Positions 13,401 to 24,813 of a stretch of 64,000 nucleotides of DNA are shown here, piece after piece. The stretch's first letter is position 1, and each line of letters starts with the position of its first letter. The notes under the pieces were generated by a model. The model made no database searches. It had not been told where the DNA came from and was given only the letters and a program-made list of their open reading frames with translations. A program made the translations under genes and the position numbers. The stretch is from Zizania palustris (lineage: Eukaryota > Streptophyta > Magnoliopsida > Poales > Poaceae), in assembly GCA_019279435.1 (NCBI GenBank), contig JAAALK010000289.1:92597023-92661022 (forward strand), read 5' to 3'.

Positions 13401-13908
13401 TGGTACTGACAGGCGGGGGCCACTGGCCAGCGGGCGTGAGCGCGCGAGCGAGAGGGCTGATGGGTGGGGCCGGGCGGACGGGCACGAGGGTTCGGTTGGC
13501 GCCAACAGGTGGGACCGGGCGCGCGTGTGGGGAAGCGGTCTCTGACGGACGGGGTCCACTGGTCAGTTGGCGCGCGCAGGGAGGAGTGGGTTGGGCCGGC
13601 TGGGAGAGAGAGAAAGGGAGGGGAGGCCCATTACTGTTTTAAAAGGTTTTCTGATTTAAAATAATTGCAGAAAATAGATGAAATCTTTTGGGGCATTTCC
13701 AGGGTGGATAAAAATTTGTAAAAATTCTCAAAAATATATCTTGACCTTGGGAGTCTATACAAAAATTTTCAGCTCCTGGTTTGGTCGTTAACTCTATGTT
13801 GTGGTTCAAAATGGTAAGGGAGGGTATTAAAGGTATTTCCCAAAATAATAAATTCAAGAAATTGAATTAAATAATATTTTTATTACTTTGAAAATTTGGG
13901 GTGTTACA
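10494..13908 (-). mobile_element. Solo LTR G2 of the long-LTR gypsy family (3415 bp)
   Basis: It begins TGTAGCGCCCC and ends GGTGTTACA on the plus strand, and is flanked by a perfect 5-bp target duplication TTTCC (10489-10493 and 13909-13913). Element D coding sequence continues directly on both sides. No internal region, primer site or polypurine tract is present, so this is a solo LTR left by LTR-LTR recombination. It carries the hairpin set seen in the other copies (GAGTAC/GTACTC at 10755-10771, CTTTTCGAAAAG at 11051-11062, CTCTGATCAGAG at 11071-11082). A GC-rich core spans about 12370-13640. ORFs inside the core are composition artefacts. Confidence 0.92.
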
Positions 13909-16900
13909 TTTCCACATGCAGATACACTTGTCATCACTGCCGATATAGCAGGGATTGAAGTCCGGAGAGTACTTATTGACGGAGGGAGTTCAGCAGATAT
14001 TATCTTCGTCCAAGCCTTCGATCAACTCTATATCTCCAGAAAGCATCTTCTCCCAGCAGCTCGTCCTTTGCAAGGCTTCGCAGGACCCCCTCTCGATGCC
14101 CTCGGCCAAATAGGTCTGGAGGTCACCTTCGGAGAGGGGCTACTGGCCAGAATGGAGGAGGTGATTTTTGATGTTGTGGATGCCCCGTATGCATACAATG
14201 TTATCTTCGGGAGGGGCATGTTGAATCAATTCGGAGCTGTGGCACATCATAATTATCTGTGTATGAAGATGCCCACACAAGCAGGAGTGCTCACTGTTTT
14301 CGGAGATCAGGCCACTGTGCGAATAGCGGAATATGGTCGTGGCCCCGCTCTTGATCCGAGGCAAGTAAACAGCGTGCAAGGCAACCCGGAGGGTACCTCT
14401 GCTTCAGGTGAACCTTCGAAGAAGTCCTTCCCAAGGCCAAGCCCCGAAGGGGAGATTATAACGAAGGTTATTGTCAAAGACGGCAAAGACTATTCATTCC
14501 AGTTAGGCAAAGATTTGCCCGCAGAAGTCGCTACTTCGTTAGAAAAAGTAGTTGAAGAAAATTTAGATGTCTTTGCCTGGTCTGATGAGGACATTACCGG
14601 AGTCAGTCGGGATATTATTGAGCATAGTTTACTTGTGAACCTGAGGGTTCGGCCTGTCCGACAAGGACTCTGGAAGCTATCTGTGGAGAGGGCCATCCTT
14701 GCTAAAGATGAAGTGAAAAAGTTGCTGAAGGCCGGGATTATCAGAGAAGTAGCTCATACGGAGTGGCTAGCCAACCCAGTCTTCGTTAGGAAGAGATCTT
14801 TCGGGAAGTGGCGCATGTGTATTGACTTTACATCTTTGAATAAAGCATGCCCCCGTGACCCCTATCCCATGCCCCGAATTGATCAATTGGTTGACTCCAC
14901 TGCTGGTTCTGAGTTATTAAGCTTCCTTGACACGTATTCCAGTTATCATCAAATCTGGCTAAAACGCGAAGATGAAATCAAAACAAGCTTTGTAACTCCT
15001 TCGGGAGTCTTCTGCTATTTAAGAATGCCCTTTGGCTTAAGAAATGCTGGGGCAACTTTTTCGAGGTTAATTGCTAAGGCTTTAGGTCATCAAATAGGCC
15101 GCAATGTAGAAGCTTATATGGATGACATTGTAATAAAGAGTGCTTTAAAGCACCAACATAGCCTAGACTTAGCAGAAACATTCAATAGCCTTCGAGCATG
15201 TGGAATCCGTCTTAACCCCGAAAAATGTATCTTCGGGGCTCAGGCTAGAAAGTTGTTAAGGTATCTAGTTTCAAGCAGAGGGATCGAAGCTAGCCCCACT
15301 CAAATAACTGCGTTGCAAAGGATGGCTCCTCCGGAAAATTTGAAGCAAGTGCAAAAGCTGACTGGTCGTCTTGCAGCACTTAGCAGATTCCTAGCAAGGT
15401 CTGCGGAGAGAAGTTTACCCATTTTCAAAGCATTGAAGGGGTCCGAAGATTTTGCATGGACACAGGAGTGTCAAAAGAGCTTCGATGATATTAAGAATTA
15501 TCTCAGTAACCTCGCTACACTCACGGTGCCTGTTGCGGACGAAACCCTACTCCTTTACCTTGCGGCTACTGGCTCCGCTGTTAGTGTAGTCCTTGTCAGA
15601 GAAGTTGATTTTAATGGGAAGTTGGTACAGAATCCAGTCTATTTTGTATCCGAAGCATTGTCCAGAGCAAAAACAAGATATTCCGAGCTTGAGAAGTTCA
15701 CCTATGCTTTGATAATGTCTTCGAGGAAGTTAAGGCATTATTTCCTAGCACATAATGTGATTGTACCAACTTCGTATCCCTTGGGAGATATGCTCCGCAG
15801 TAAGGATTCCACAGGAAGAATTGGGAAGTGGGCTGTTGAATTAGCACCCTTCAGCATCTCCTTCGTGGCAAGGACAGCAATTAAGTCACAAGTGCTGGCA
15901 GATTTTGTGGTAGAGTGGACTCCCCTTGCTGTATGGACTCCGGAGAAGCCAAGTGAAGGAATTTGGACCATATACTCTGATGGAGCTTTCCAAGCATCTG
16001 GAGCAGGTGTCGGAGTAGTAATAATTTCGCCTTCAGGGCAAAAAGCAATGTACTCCGCAAGGCTCAACTTTAAGTCCACCAATAATACAGCGGAGTATGA
16101 AGGAATTTTGTTAGGACTTCGAAAGGCACGTGCTTTGGGGGCTACAAGAGTTGTTATTAAAACAGATTCTCAAATTGTAGCAGGGCACGTAGATAAGAGT
16201 TTTCAAGTTCGGCATCCACAGCTAGCAAAATATTTGGAACAGATCCGTAAGATTGAAGCAGCATTCAAAGGGATTTCCATTCGAAGTATACCCAGAGCTC
16301 AAAATATGCAAGCTGATACTTTGGCGAAAGCTGCAGCCGGAGCTATGGACATTCCAGAAGAAGCTTTTTATGATGAGCTCAATGCACCTTCGGTAACACA
16401 GATCCTTTCTGCGGAAGTCCTTTGCATTCCAAGTACAGATTGGCGGAGTTCAATTATGGAATTGTTGCAAGGAGAAGCAAATTTGCCTGAAGGGCCGCAT
16501 CTTTCGAGGTTGAAGCTCAGAGTTCGAAATTATCATATAATCAACGGTATTCTGTACAAGGCCGGAGTATGATCCCCTCTGCTCCGATGTATATCTCAAA
16601 CTGAAGGTCACGAGATTCTTCGAGGAATTCATGAAGGACTTTGCGGTAGCCATCTGACCCCTCGAGCTTTGGCAGGAAAAACACTTCGCTAGGGGCTTTA
16701 TTGGCCTACAATAGTAGCTGATGCGGAGAGCTTAGTCCGCACTTGCCAGGGTTGTCAATGGATGGGAAGAAGTCATCGTCCGCCAACAACTCTTCAAGTC
16801 ATTGCCCCAGTGTGGCCCACGGCAAGATGGGGCATGGACCTTATTGGCCCCTTCCCAGTAACAAAAGGAAATTTGAAATTCGCAGTGGTAGCAATTGAGT

Positions 16901-17649
16901 ATTTTTCCAAGTGGGTCGAAGCAGAGCTCCTCACAACTATCACTTCAAATAATGTACAAAATTTTTTCTGGAAAAATATTATATGCCGGTTCGGAGTACC
17001 TCGGCAACTCACAGTTGACAATGGGACATAGTTTGATGCAGAGCCCTTCAGGAAGTTTTGTCAAGATCTTGGCATACAATTATGCTTCGCTGCAGTGCGG
17101 CATCCTTAGTCTAATGGAGCTGTTGAAAGAGCCAATGGTAATATCTTGTCAGGGTTGAATCGAAGAATAGTAGGATTGGAAAAAGAATTGTGGACCGAGG
17201 AGCTCCCGAAGATTCTATGGTCCATTCGGACCACTCAAACAAGGTCCACGGGTTTCACTCCTTTCAGACTATTATTCGATGATGAAGCTATGACACCAAC
17301 GGAACTTAAAGGAGGATCCCTTCGCAGCACCGAACCGTAAATAGAAGCATAAAGCCAAACTTCGCTTGATTTAACAGAAGAAACAAGACTTCGAGCTGTC
17401 ACTAATTTGTCAAATTATCATCAGCAGATGAAGACTTGGTTTGACCCGAAGGTCAAGCTTAATGAACTTAAGCCAGGCCATCTTGTTTTGCGAAGCATTA
17501 TAGCACTAGGGAAATTAGGGAATAAATGGGAAGATCCATACATAATTTTCCGCTCAGGACGCCCTGGTTCTTTTAAGTTAGCTAATTTAGAAGGCGAAGA
17601 GTTAACGCATAAATGGCATGCGGAGCACTTAAAGCGATATTTCACATAG
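13909..17649 (+). pseudogene. pol: Pol polyprotein of Tat-type element D (PR-RT-RH-IN)
   Basis: The frame is open from the solo-LTR junction to the stop at 16570. An apparent start at 13888 is a GTG-free artefact lying in LTR sequence and is not used. The protease motif DGGSSADIIF lies at about 13979-14010. Reverse transcriptase follows (CIDFTSLNKACPRDPYPMPR; catalytic YMDD near 15115). RNase H starts near 15960 (YSDGAFQASGAG and TDSQIVAG). After the TGA at 16570 the frame continues with integrase: the CQGCQW zinc-finger end, DLIGPFPVTKG, VDNGT, a GAVERANG segment, and a C-terminal tail to the stop at 17649. In-frame stops interrupt the integrase near 16692, 17029, 17110, 17338 and 17350. Pol would copy and integrate the element; this copy is inactive. 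Confidence 0.88.
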
Positions 17650-17859
17650 GGGCTCCTTGTAACCATTTGTAAACACCTTCTGCATTAATAAAGTTCATGG
17701 TTCAAATAATGCCTACCTCTCAAACACTTCCTACTTCTAGTGGACGCACTGGAAGAACGAAGTTGGCTTGGAGGGAAGTGTCATTAATTTGAACCATTTT
17801 TTCGGACTTCGAACCACTGGTTCGAAGCTTCCGACGAGGTGGGAAAGTCACTGAAAAAT

Positions 17860-18100
17860 GGATTCCAAGCCATCGGCTTGAAAGCATCCGTAAAAAGAGT
17901 CGAAGGAGACCAAATAATGCGGATTCCAAGCTCCGTCTTGAAAGCATCCGTAAAAAGAGTCCAAGGAGACCACTATGAATTCCAAACCACCGGTTTGATA
18001 GCATTCGCAAAAAGAGCCGAAGGAGGCCAAAACAAAACAGAGTTTGGGCTGATAAGCTTCGAATATCTGTAAAAAGAGTCCAAAGAGACCAATCGTTTGG
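17860..18100 (+). repeat. Imperfect tandem repeats after pol in element D
   Basis: About four degenerate units of roughly 55-70 bp each contain GATTCCAAGC-like, GAAAGCATCCG and AAAAAGAGTCNAAGGAGACC-like blocks. The rest of 17650-18385 shows no gene. Tandem repeats between pol and the 3' LTR are known as a hallmark of Tat/Ogre elements and a source of satellite DNA. Unit borders were judged by eye. Confidence 0.7.
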
Positions 18101-18705
18101 GACGCTAAAGTGTCCGAAAAGTTTGTCCGAAGTGACTTCTTTCAAACAAAAGGTAATAAGTTACCAATTTTATGACTCCAAGTAGTCAAAGACATTTTGT
18201 AAGATTTTAATCAATCTTTAAGTTGCTGAGGGGCTCCGAGCCTCCAAAATTGTACTCCTAAGTTTTTTCTTTGCGCCTAACCATCTTCGAGTACAGTTCG
18301 AAGTTGCTTACGCCCAAAGAGTGACTGGGAAGTAGGGAGACAATTTTAAAAATCAATCTTTATTATTCGAACAGATTACATTACATTACGAAAAATCTAT
18401 GTCTATGCCAAGAAGGAATCGAAGACCTCTTTGGTCTCTAGAGCTACCACTAAAGTTAGAACGACTAGTTCCAGAGCCGGGAGTCTTGATAACTTTACGT
18501 TTAACTCTTCTCCCTCCATTCGAAGCTCGAAAATCTTTTTGTTCCTGTTGAAGTTCAGCCCAAGTTTGAAGTCGCTCGAGACTTCTTTCCCAGCTTCGAA
18601 GTTCTTCAGGCTTCTTTCCTTGTTCTTCAGCAATATTCTCGTCTTCAGACCATTCAACGTCTTCAGAAGATGAAGTTTCCAAGTTAACTTCTTTTTCTTC
18701 CTCTT

Positions 18706-18732
18706 TAATATAATATAATATAATATAATATA
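18706..18732. repeat. (TAATA)5 microsatellite in exon 4 of antisense gene
   Basis: Five perfect TAATA units followed by TA. The antisense reading frame changes across this tract. A change in the number of 5-bp units would explain the frameshift. Confidence 0.8.
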
Positions 18733-20522
18733 TCTTTACATATTTTGGGCGCAATTGCACCAGAGCTCTCTCGAGGAATCAAAAATCGAGGTTGTTTATG
18801 AAGTTTTAAAAGATCGATGGTAGCCCATAGCAAGCGAAGTTCTTCGGTAACGTTTAATACTTTGACATCATCCATACGAGGTTGAGAAGCCTAAAAACTT
18901 GATAAATAAATTTTCATTCATAATATATAAAAGCATAATTTTTACATAGTTGGACTCCTAAAACAAAGCTAAACCTGCGGGTCTGGCAGAGGCTGACTGC
19001 TCAAAGCTTGAGACCGAGCTTGTTTTTGGCGATGCCCTTCGTCGATCCAAGCCTTGATCGATGTTCGACCTTCGGCTCTCCGCAAAGCTTGAAAGGCTTG
19101 CCAAGCTGCGGCCACATCTTCGGAAGGGTTAAGTAGTTTGTTCTCGTCGAAGGTAATGAGAGCCGCCCCCGAATCTGGTGCTATCGATAGCCCTAGATCT
19201 TCATAGTTGCGAAGTACTCCTAGAGCAGCTACTTGGCCGGAGATTTCTCCATACTCAATACCTGCTGTCTTCATCATCTTCGCTGCTCCTTGGATCATCT
19301 TTAGCCGTCGCAGTAGGGGGACATTGTCACTCGAAGGTAGTGTCCAAAGAGTACCGAAGTACTCTAGAACACCTAAAATATTGTTCATGACCTCCGCGGT
19401 TGCCTAATCCGACTTCACTTTATCTTCAATTAAAGCATCCCTTGACGAAGTCAGCTCATCTACCATAGCGGATAGCCTAGCTGCCTCCGTAGCCAGAGAA
19501 CTCTTCTAGCTAAGCAAGTTGCTAGCTTCCTCCGTCGCTTTAGCCTTCTCCTCTTGAAGCTTAACTAGCTCAGCCCCCGCCGTGGCATGCTCTGCCCGCA
19601 TGTTCTCTATCTCGGCCCAAAGCACGATTTGTTCGGCTTCGAGTTTTTTATTTGCAGCTTCCAGACCAAGTCTGGCCCTTCTTTCCACTGCAACCATCTC
19701 GTCTAAACTGGAAATTCGAACTTCAGAGCCTTCAAGACTCCTCTGGAGAGTAGTAATCCTGTCCTGAATACGAAGGCTTCCTCGTTCATTCGAGACGGCT
19801 GCAGCCCGAGCTAAGACTATTTGCTACGAAGAGAAAAAGCAAGGTGAGGAATTGTTCATAAGTTGAAATTAATCTTGTTTTGCAGATACTTTGTACCTGG
19901 TATGCTGCTCGTTCGAAGGCTACGTTCAGCTCCGAGCCCTCAGCTTCACTAAGTATGGCTACTAAGTCCGTCTCCCCAACTTCACGGTTAGCCCGATCCA
20001 AAGGTTCGAGCAAGGCCCGAAGTCTGGTCCTTCGCTCCAAAAAAGGAGCTAGGAGGGGGAGCATGGACAGAGCCCTCTGATTGTCTTCATTCGGCGAGGG
20101 GTCAGAGCGCTGTGCTGCGTCTTCGGAGACCTCGATGGACTAGCCCAACTCCGTAGATTGACCTCCGTCTGTTGATTCAGACAGAGTTAATCCTGAGTTC
20201 GGAGCAGGAAAGGGGTCCATTTTGCCTTTACCTTTTCTAGGTCCCATCTGTGCAACTTCTGGAATCGACCCCGGAGATGTTTAGGTCCCAGGAGCCGTAT
20301 CTTCAGGAGGAGTCACTTCCATGGGAGCGGACCCTGCCGAGACAAAGGTATTATATATTGCATAATTTTGCAGGGAGAAGGAACAAATGGTACATGCGAA
20401 GTTTACCTCCGAAGTCCTGTCGGCGGGCGAGTACGGGGCTGCTCGGAGGGTCAAAGGCCACTTTGAAGTCTTCATCGGACTCGAAGTCTAGAACCGAAGG
20501 GTTGACAGTTGGAGCCTCTCTT

Positions 20523-23500
20523 TGTCACGCCCCGATTTAATAAATCAGGACTTTTATTGAAATTCCATAGAAAATCAATAAAATAAGACGTTCATCATGC
20601 GACCACATACAAATACGAGCAATCATTCATGGTTCGTAGACCGTATTAATACAAAAGTGAATAAAGATGAAGAGAAACTAATAAATCAAAGGGTCCTAGA
20701 TGAACACCTCCCTCTAGTCTCGCCTTGACTGGGTCGCTACTCCAGACCTTCATCCTCCTCGTAGTAGATGGGCTCTGGTGGTGTAAGTCAACGGGGGTGA
20801 GTACAAATGTACTCAGCAAGCCACCGAATGCAAATATAATGCAGAGTAATAACAAGGGAGATAGTGGCTAACTTTGCGGAAAAGCGTAATTGTAAAGCAT
20901 TAAATGTGTTCAATTTATTAGTACTGAAATCTAAAACATGTGTATGCATCATCATCTTCTAACTCGAGGGGTACAATCAGCCCCACCTCGCTCAATAGTC
21001 CTTACATGCCATGAATAACTCAACCATTCAAACAATTGTAAACTAACTGTGAGTAGTCACACAACCCGCCCTTGACCGTGGGCTCGGCTTTTCGAAAAGA
21101 TTAAATTACTCTGATCAGAGATGTACCACTGTACCCACAATGCACACACTCATCACTTACACCAAAGTGTAACGAGATGACTCATTCCATGGGAACTCGT
21201 GCCAAAACCTTCCATATGGTCCTCCTCGACTCAACAACACCCTCTTATAAGTTTCATATGGTGTCTCGACGTGTCAGAGTCCCACCATACCCCCCCTTGA
21301 GCCCCGTCGGTACAAGTCGCCCGTAGGATTGCCGCTTGCTCCCTCCACTATGGTGCATCGAGTCAGATTGTTCCATATTTCCAGTTAGGACTTACCAATT
21401 AGACTTGTGGTTGGTACGGAAGTGCTTTGCAACAGATCCCGTAGACCGGTCCTTATAGTGCCCCGGGTACGACCAACCAATTCCTGAGCTTGCACCCGGA
21501 ACCCACCATACTTATAACATAGCCAACTCCAACAGAGTCCAGAGACAAGAATAATGGGGAAATTCATATAACAGAACCCATCTATCTGCGACTCATTCTT
21601 TATATCCTATAGCAGTTGTGCCGGTACATTGGGCACTAGCTAATATAATATTTGTAGAGTGACAAGGAGTTAAGGCTCAATAAGGATGGCTTGGGTTTGC
21701 ACACAAGGACGGAGATCTAATAAATATAAGTGTAGGGCTTGATATTTGACTAATGCAATAATATCCTATGAGTTATAGCGGTAGTTATGAAAAACTGGGC
21801 TTCAATGATGATCAACTATTTCCACAGGAGGGTTCGATGAATTGCCTTGCTCAGCAAATGGGGAAGGTGGAACCTCGGGGTAAAACTCCGGATCGTCGAC
21901 GGCGTCGTAGTCTTCTCGATACGGAAAAGCAAACACAACATACAATAAACATTCCAAAAACCAATCATACAAGCATACATGTTTTTGTTGGGTTAAGTAA
22001 ATGAGATAGGTTTTTAAGTTCTGTGAATTCATTACTTAATATTAAGGTTAAGTTTTGAAGAGGTTCTTGAATTTTATAACTTGATATAAATATTTTTTTC
22101 CTAAGAGGGTTTTTATTTTCCCCTTTTTAGGGTTGAAGTAAAAAGGTATAGAATAACATTATTATTTTAGTTGTAGTAAAAATTAGGTTTTCTGAACTTA
22201 TGATATAAGTTTTTAGGATATTTTCAAAAATGTTGACTTTTCATTAAATGAATTAATTAAATGTCCTAAAAGGGCTTTTGCAATATTATTTAATAGAATA
22301 AAGTGGGCAAAATGAATATTCTATTTTATTGTATTACAAACAGTGAAATGGAGTAAATATATCATCTGAATATATAAATTTTTAAGGGTTTTTCTGAATT
22401 ATTTAAATGAAATAATAATTAAATCCTAAAGGGGGCTTTTCTTTATTATTTAATAAGATTATTTTGTGCCAAATAAACATATTGTTTTTATTGCATAAAA
22501 GTGTAGAGAATAAAAAGACAAATTTTTCAGAATTGAAATGGTGAAATTTGGACTTAATTTGAGCAAGATATGAATTTTTGAAGTTTAAGCTATTTTCTGG
22601 AATTTATTTTAAATGGGAAAACAGTCTCTGGTCCACGGTGAACTGGGTTCACCGTGAACCGTTGACTGCGCACTTGGACCAGGCCGATCAGGACCGTTGG
22701 ATCCAGATCCAACGGGCGGTCGCGGGGCGGGGTGCTTAAGTGGCGATCGACGGCTCATAGGCATCGATACCCTTTCGGCCAGATCAACGGCCGAGATAAA
22801 TCCCCCGCGGGTTTTAATCTGTGCCGTTCATCTCAGATCGCACGGCGGAGCACGCGGCACGGGGAAGACAGATGTCTTCGTCCCCGGTTCTGGCGGCGCG
22901 ACGATGAGCGGCTACCGACGGCGGCGCTGGCTTAAGGCCCTAGTTTTCGACAAAAATGGAAAGAGGAGGGGGTGGGGATCATGTAGGTACCGGCGATGAG
23001 GTCGTTGGAGCAGGGGCGGCAACCGGCGGCGAGAAGGTGGCGACGGGCTCCTCAGGTTGGCGGTGGCGAAGGCGTTCCGGCGGTGATCCGGAGCAACGGA
23101 GGTGGGGCCGAGGGAGGGTGAGCGATGGTGTTCCCGACGGTGGCTACAGCGAGGGCGGTGGTGGACCGAGGCATCGGTGGGGAGATGCCAGAGTGCGAAC
23201 AGAGGCGAAGCATGAAAAAAAAAGGCTGGCGGTGGCTCGGGGTGGCAATGACTCGGGTTCTGGTGGCATGGCTAAGTGCGGCGACGTTGGGGTGCTCTTA
23301 TAGGGGCTTACCGGCGAGGAAAAGGAAAGGAATCCGAAGGAAACCGAAGGGGCTTTCCATATCACCGGTGAGGTTTCCCTAGGGTTCGGTTACCTGCCAT
23401 ACATGGCGAAATCGCGACGGCTTTTGGGGGAAATAGATCACCGATGTTCGGGGAAGGGGATCCTGGGTTTAATTTTGTGAATCCGGGCGGCCAGCGGCAG

Positions 23501-24075
23501 AATCAGGCAAGGGGATCGCCGGCTAAGAATGGAAGGGGAGAGATCCCCTTCCAACGAAGAAGAAGGGTCTGATAGGTGGACCCCACCTGTCAGTGGCCGT
23601 GCGCAAAATAAAGAGGGCCGACACGTGGGCCAGGCGTGGCAGCGGCAGAGGGGGTGCGGACGGAGGCTGACGGGTGGGCCACCGAGGCACGGCGAGAGAG
23701 AGGGAGAAGGCAGCGGCACCGATAGGCTGGCCCCGCCTGTCAGTGGCTGAGGCAGAAAAGTTGGGCCGGCCCGAGGAGAAAGGAGGGAGGCGGCCCACTA
23801 TTATTTTAAATCTTTTTTCGATTTAAATTAATTCCAGAAATTCATATATTCTTGTAAAGCTTGAAATATTGTTTCTAAAATTTTGTAAAAATTCTCAAAA
23901 ATATTTCTGGGCCTCTGGATTCCTCCATAAATTTTTCAGCTATAGATTTGAAATGCTTCTCCCTGATTTGCTTTAATTGAGTTCTTTTATCCTTTTCTTT
24001 AATTAAATAATTTCTTTCATTCCAGAAAATTCATTTCTCTCATTTTTATTTTATTTTAATTTTGGGGTTGTTACA
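20523..24075 (-). repeat. LTR of element G3 (3553 bp)
   Basis: Edges are TGTCACGCCCC and GGTTGTTACA on the plus strand. It is the most diverged of the long-LTR family here but keeps the hairpin blocks (GAGTAC/GTACTC at 20799-20814, a CTTTTCGAAAAG palindrome near 21090). Its GC-rich core has a 14-bp-arm inverted repeat at 22630-22660. ORFs in the core (22697-23798) are composition artefacts. Confidence 0.85.
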
Positions 24076-24148
24076 ATCCTATCCCCCTTACAAAAAATCT
24101 CGTCCTCGAGATTCGAAGCGAACCTCGGGAAAACAAGGGGACGGGGTT

Positions 24149-24813
24149 CTACGGGTGCTCCGGATTAGGAGAAGGTGTTACATTAGAAATAGGCAAAGTG
24201 ACCTCCGGATCTAGGTTGGTTGAGATCAAATTGGGAGTGTCTTCGGTTGTATCTGGGTTCTCTTTGTGGTGAACTAGGGTATGTCCCTCTGGGTTTGGAA
24301 CGGAGGATGGCGCTCTCTTGGGGTAGGAGCACTTGTAGGAGTAGTGGCCTTCTTGGCGACAGTTGAAGCACACAATTGGGTTTCCGTTCCTGTCCCTCTG
24401 ATATCCAGTAGCTTGCGATGGTGTCCTTCTGGCTGGCGGTCCTTGGGGTGGGATGCCTGTGCTTGGCCCTCCGAGGGTGGTCCGTGGCTTGGCAGGGGTT
24501 AGGGGTTGAGGTGGAATCAACCTGGTTTCCTGCATAATTGCTTTGTTTACCAATCTCTGAAAGTTGGTGAAGTCCCCGTAGATTAACTGAAGGGAGAGCT
24601 CGTGTTGTTGTTGTTGGAGACGGAACAACTGTGCCTGCTGCTCTTGCATCTAGGTAAGCAGCGTGGCGATCAGTTGGTTTTGTTTTGCCATCATCTCCGC
24701 AAGTGTGGGATGATAGACAACGGGGGTCTGCTGTTGTCCAGCTGCACCCCACTGAGGCAGATTGCCTGAGGTGTTTTCATCGCGTGGGGCTTCTGATCCT
24801 TGGTCATTGGCCA
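24149..24813 (-). pseudogene. gag: Gag remnant of element G3
   Basis: Starts at ATG 24813 (MANDQGSEAPRDENTSGNL...), homologous to the gag N-terminus of element F. After a stop near 24650 it continues through a glutamine-rich coiled coil. It then jumps from about gag residue 90 to the segment FQRLVNKAIMQETR, so the Retrotrans_gag core is deleted. A CCHC knuckle (CFNCRQEGHYSYKC) is intact. A short tail follows and the frame ends at 24149. No protease, RT or integrase exists before the LTR. It would need proteins from another element to move. Confidence 0.75.

Noticed and set aside
13888..13908. N-terminus of the long pol ORF of element D starting at 13888
   Set aside because: These bases belong to the solo LTR; coding sequence of D resumes at 13909.
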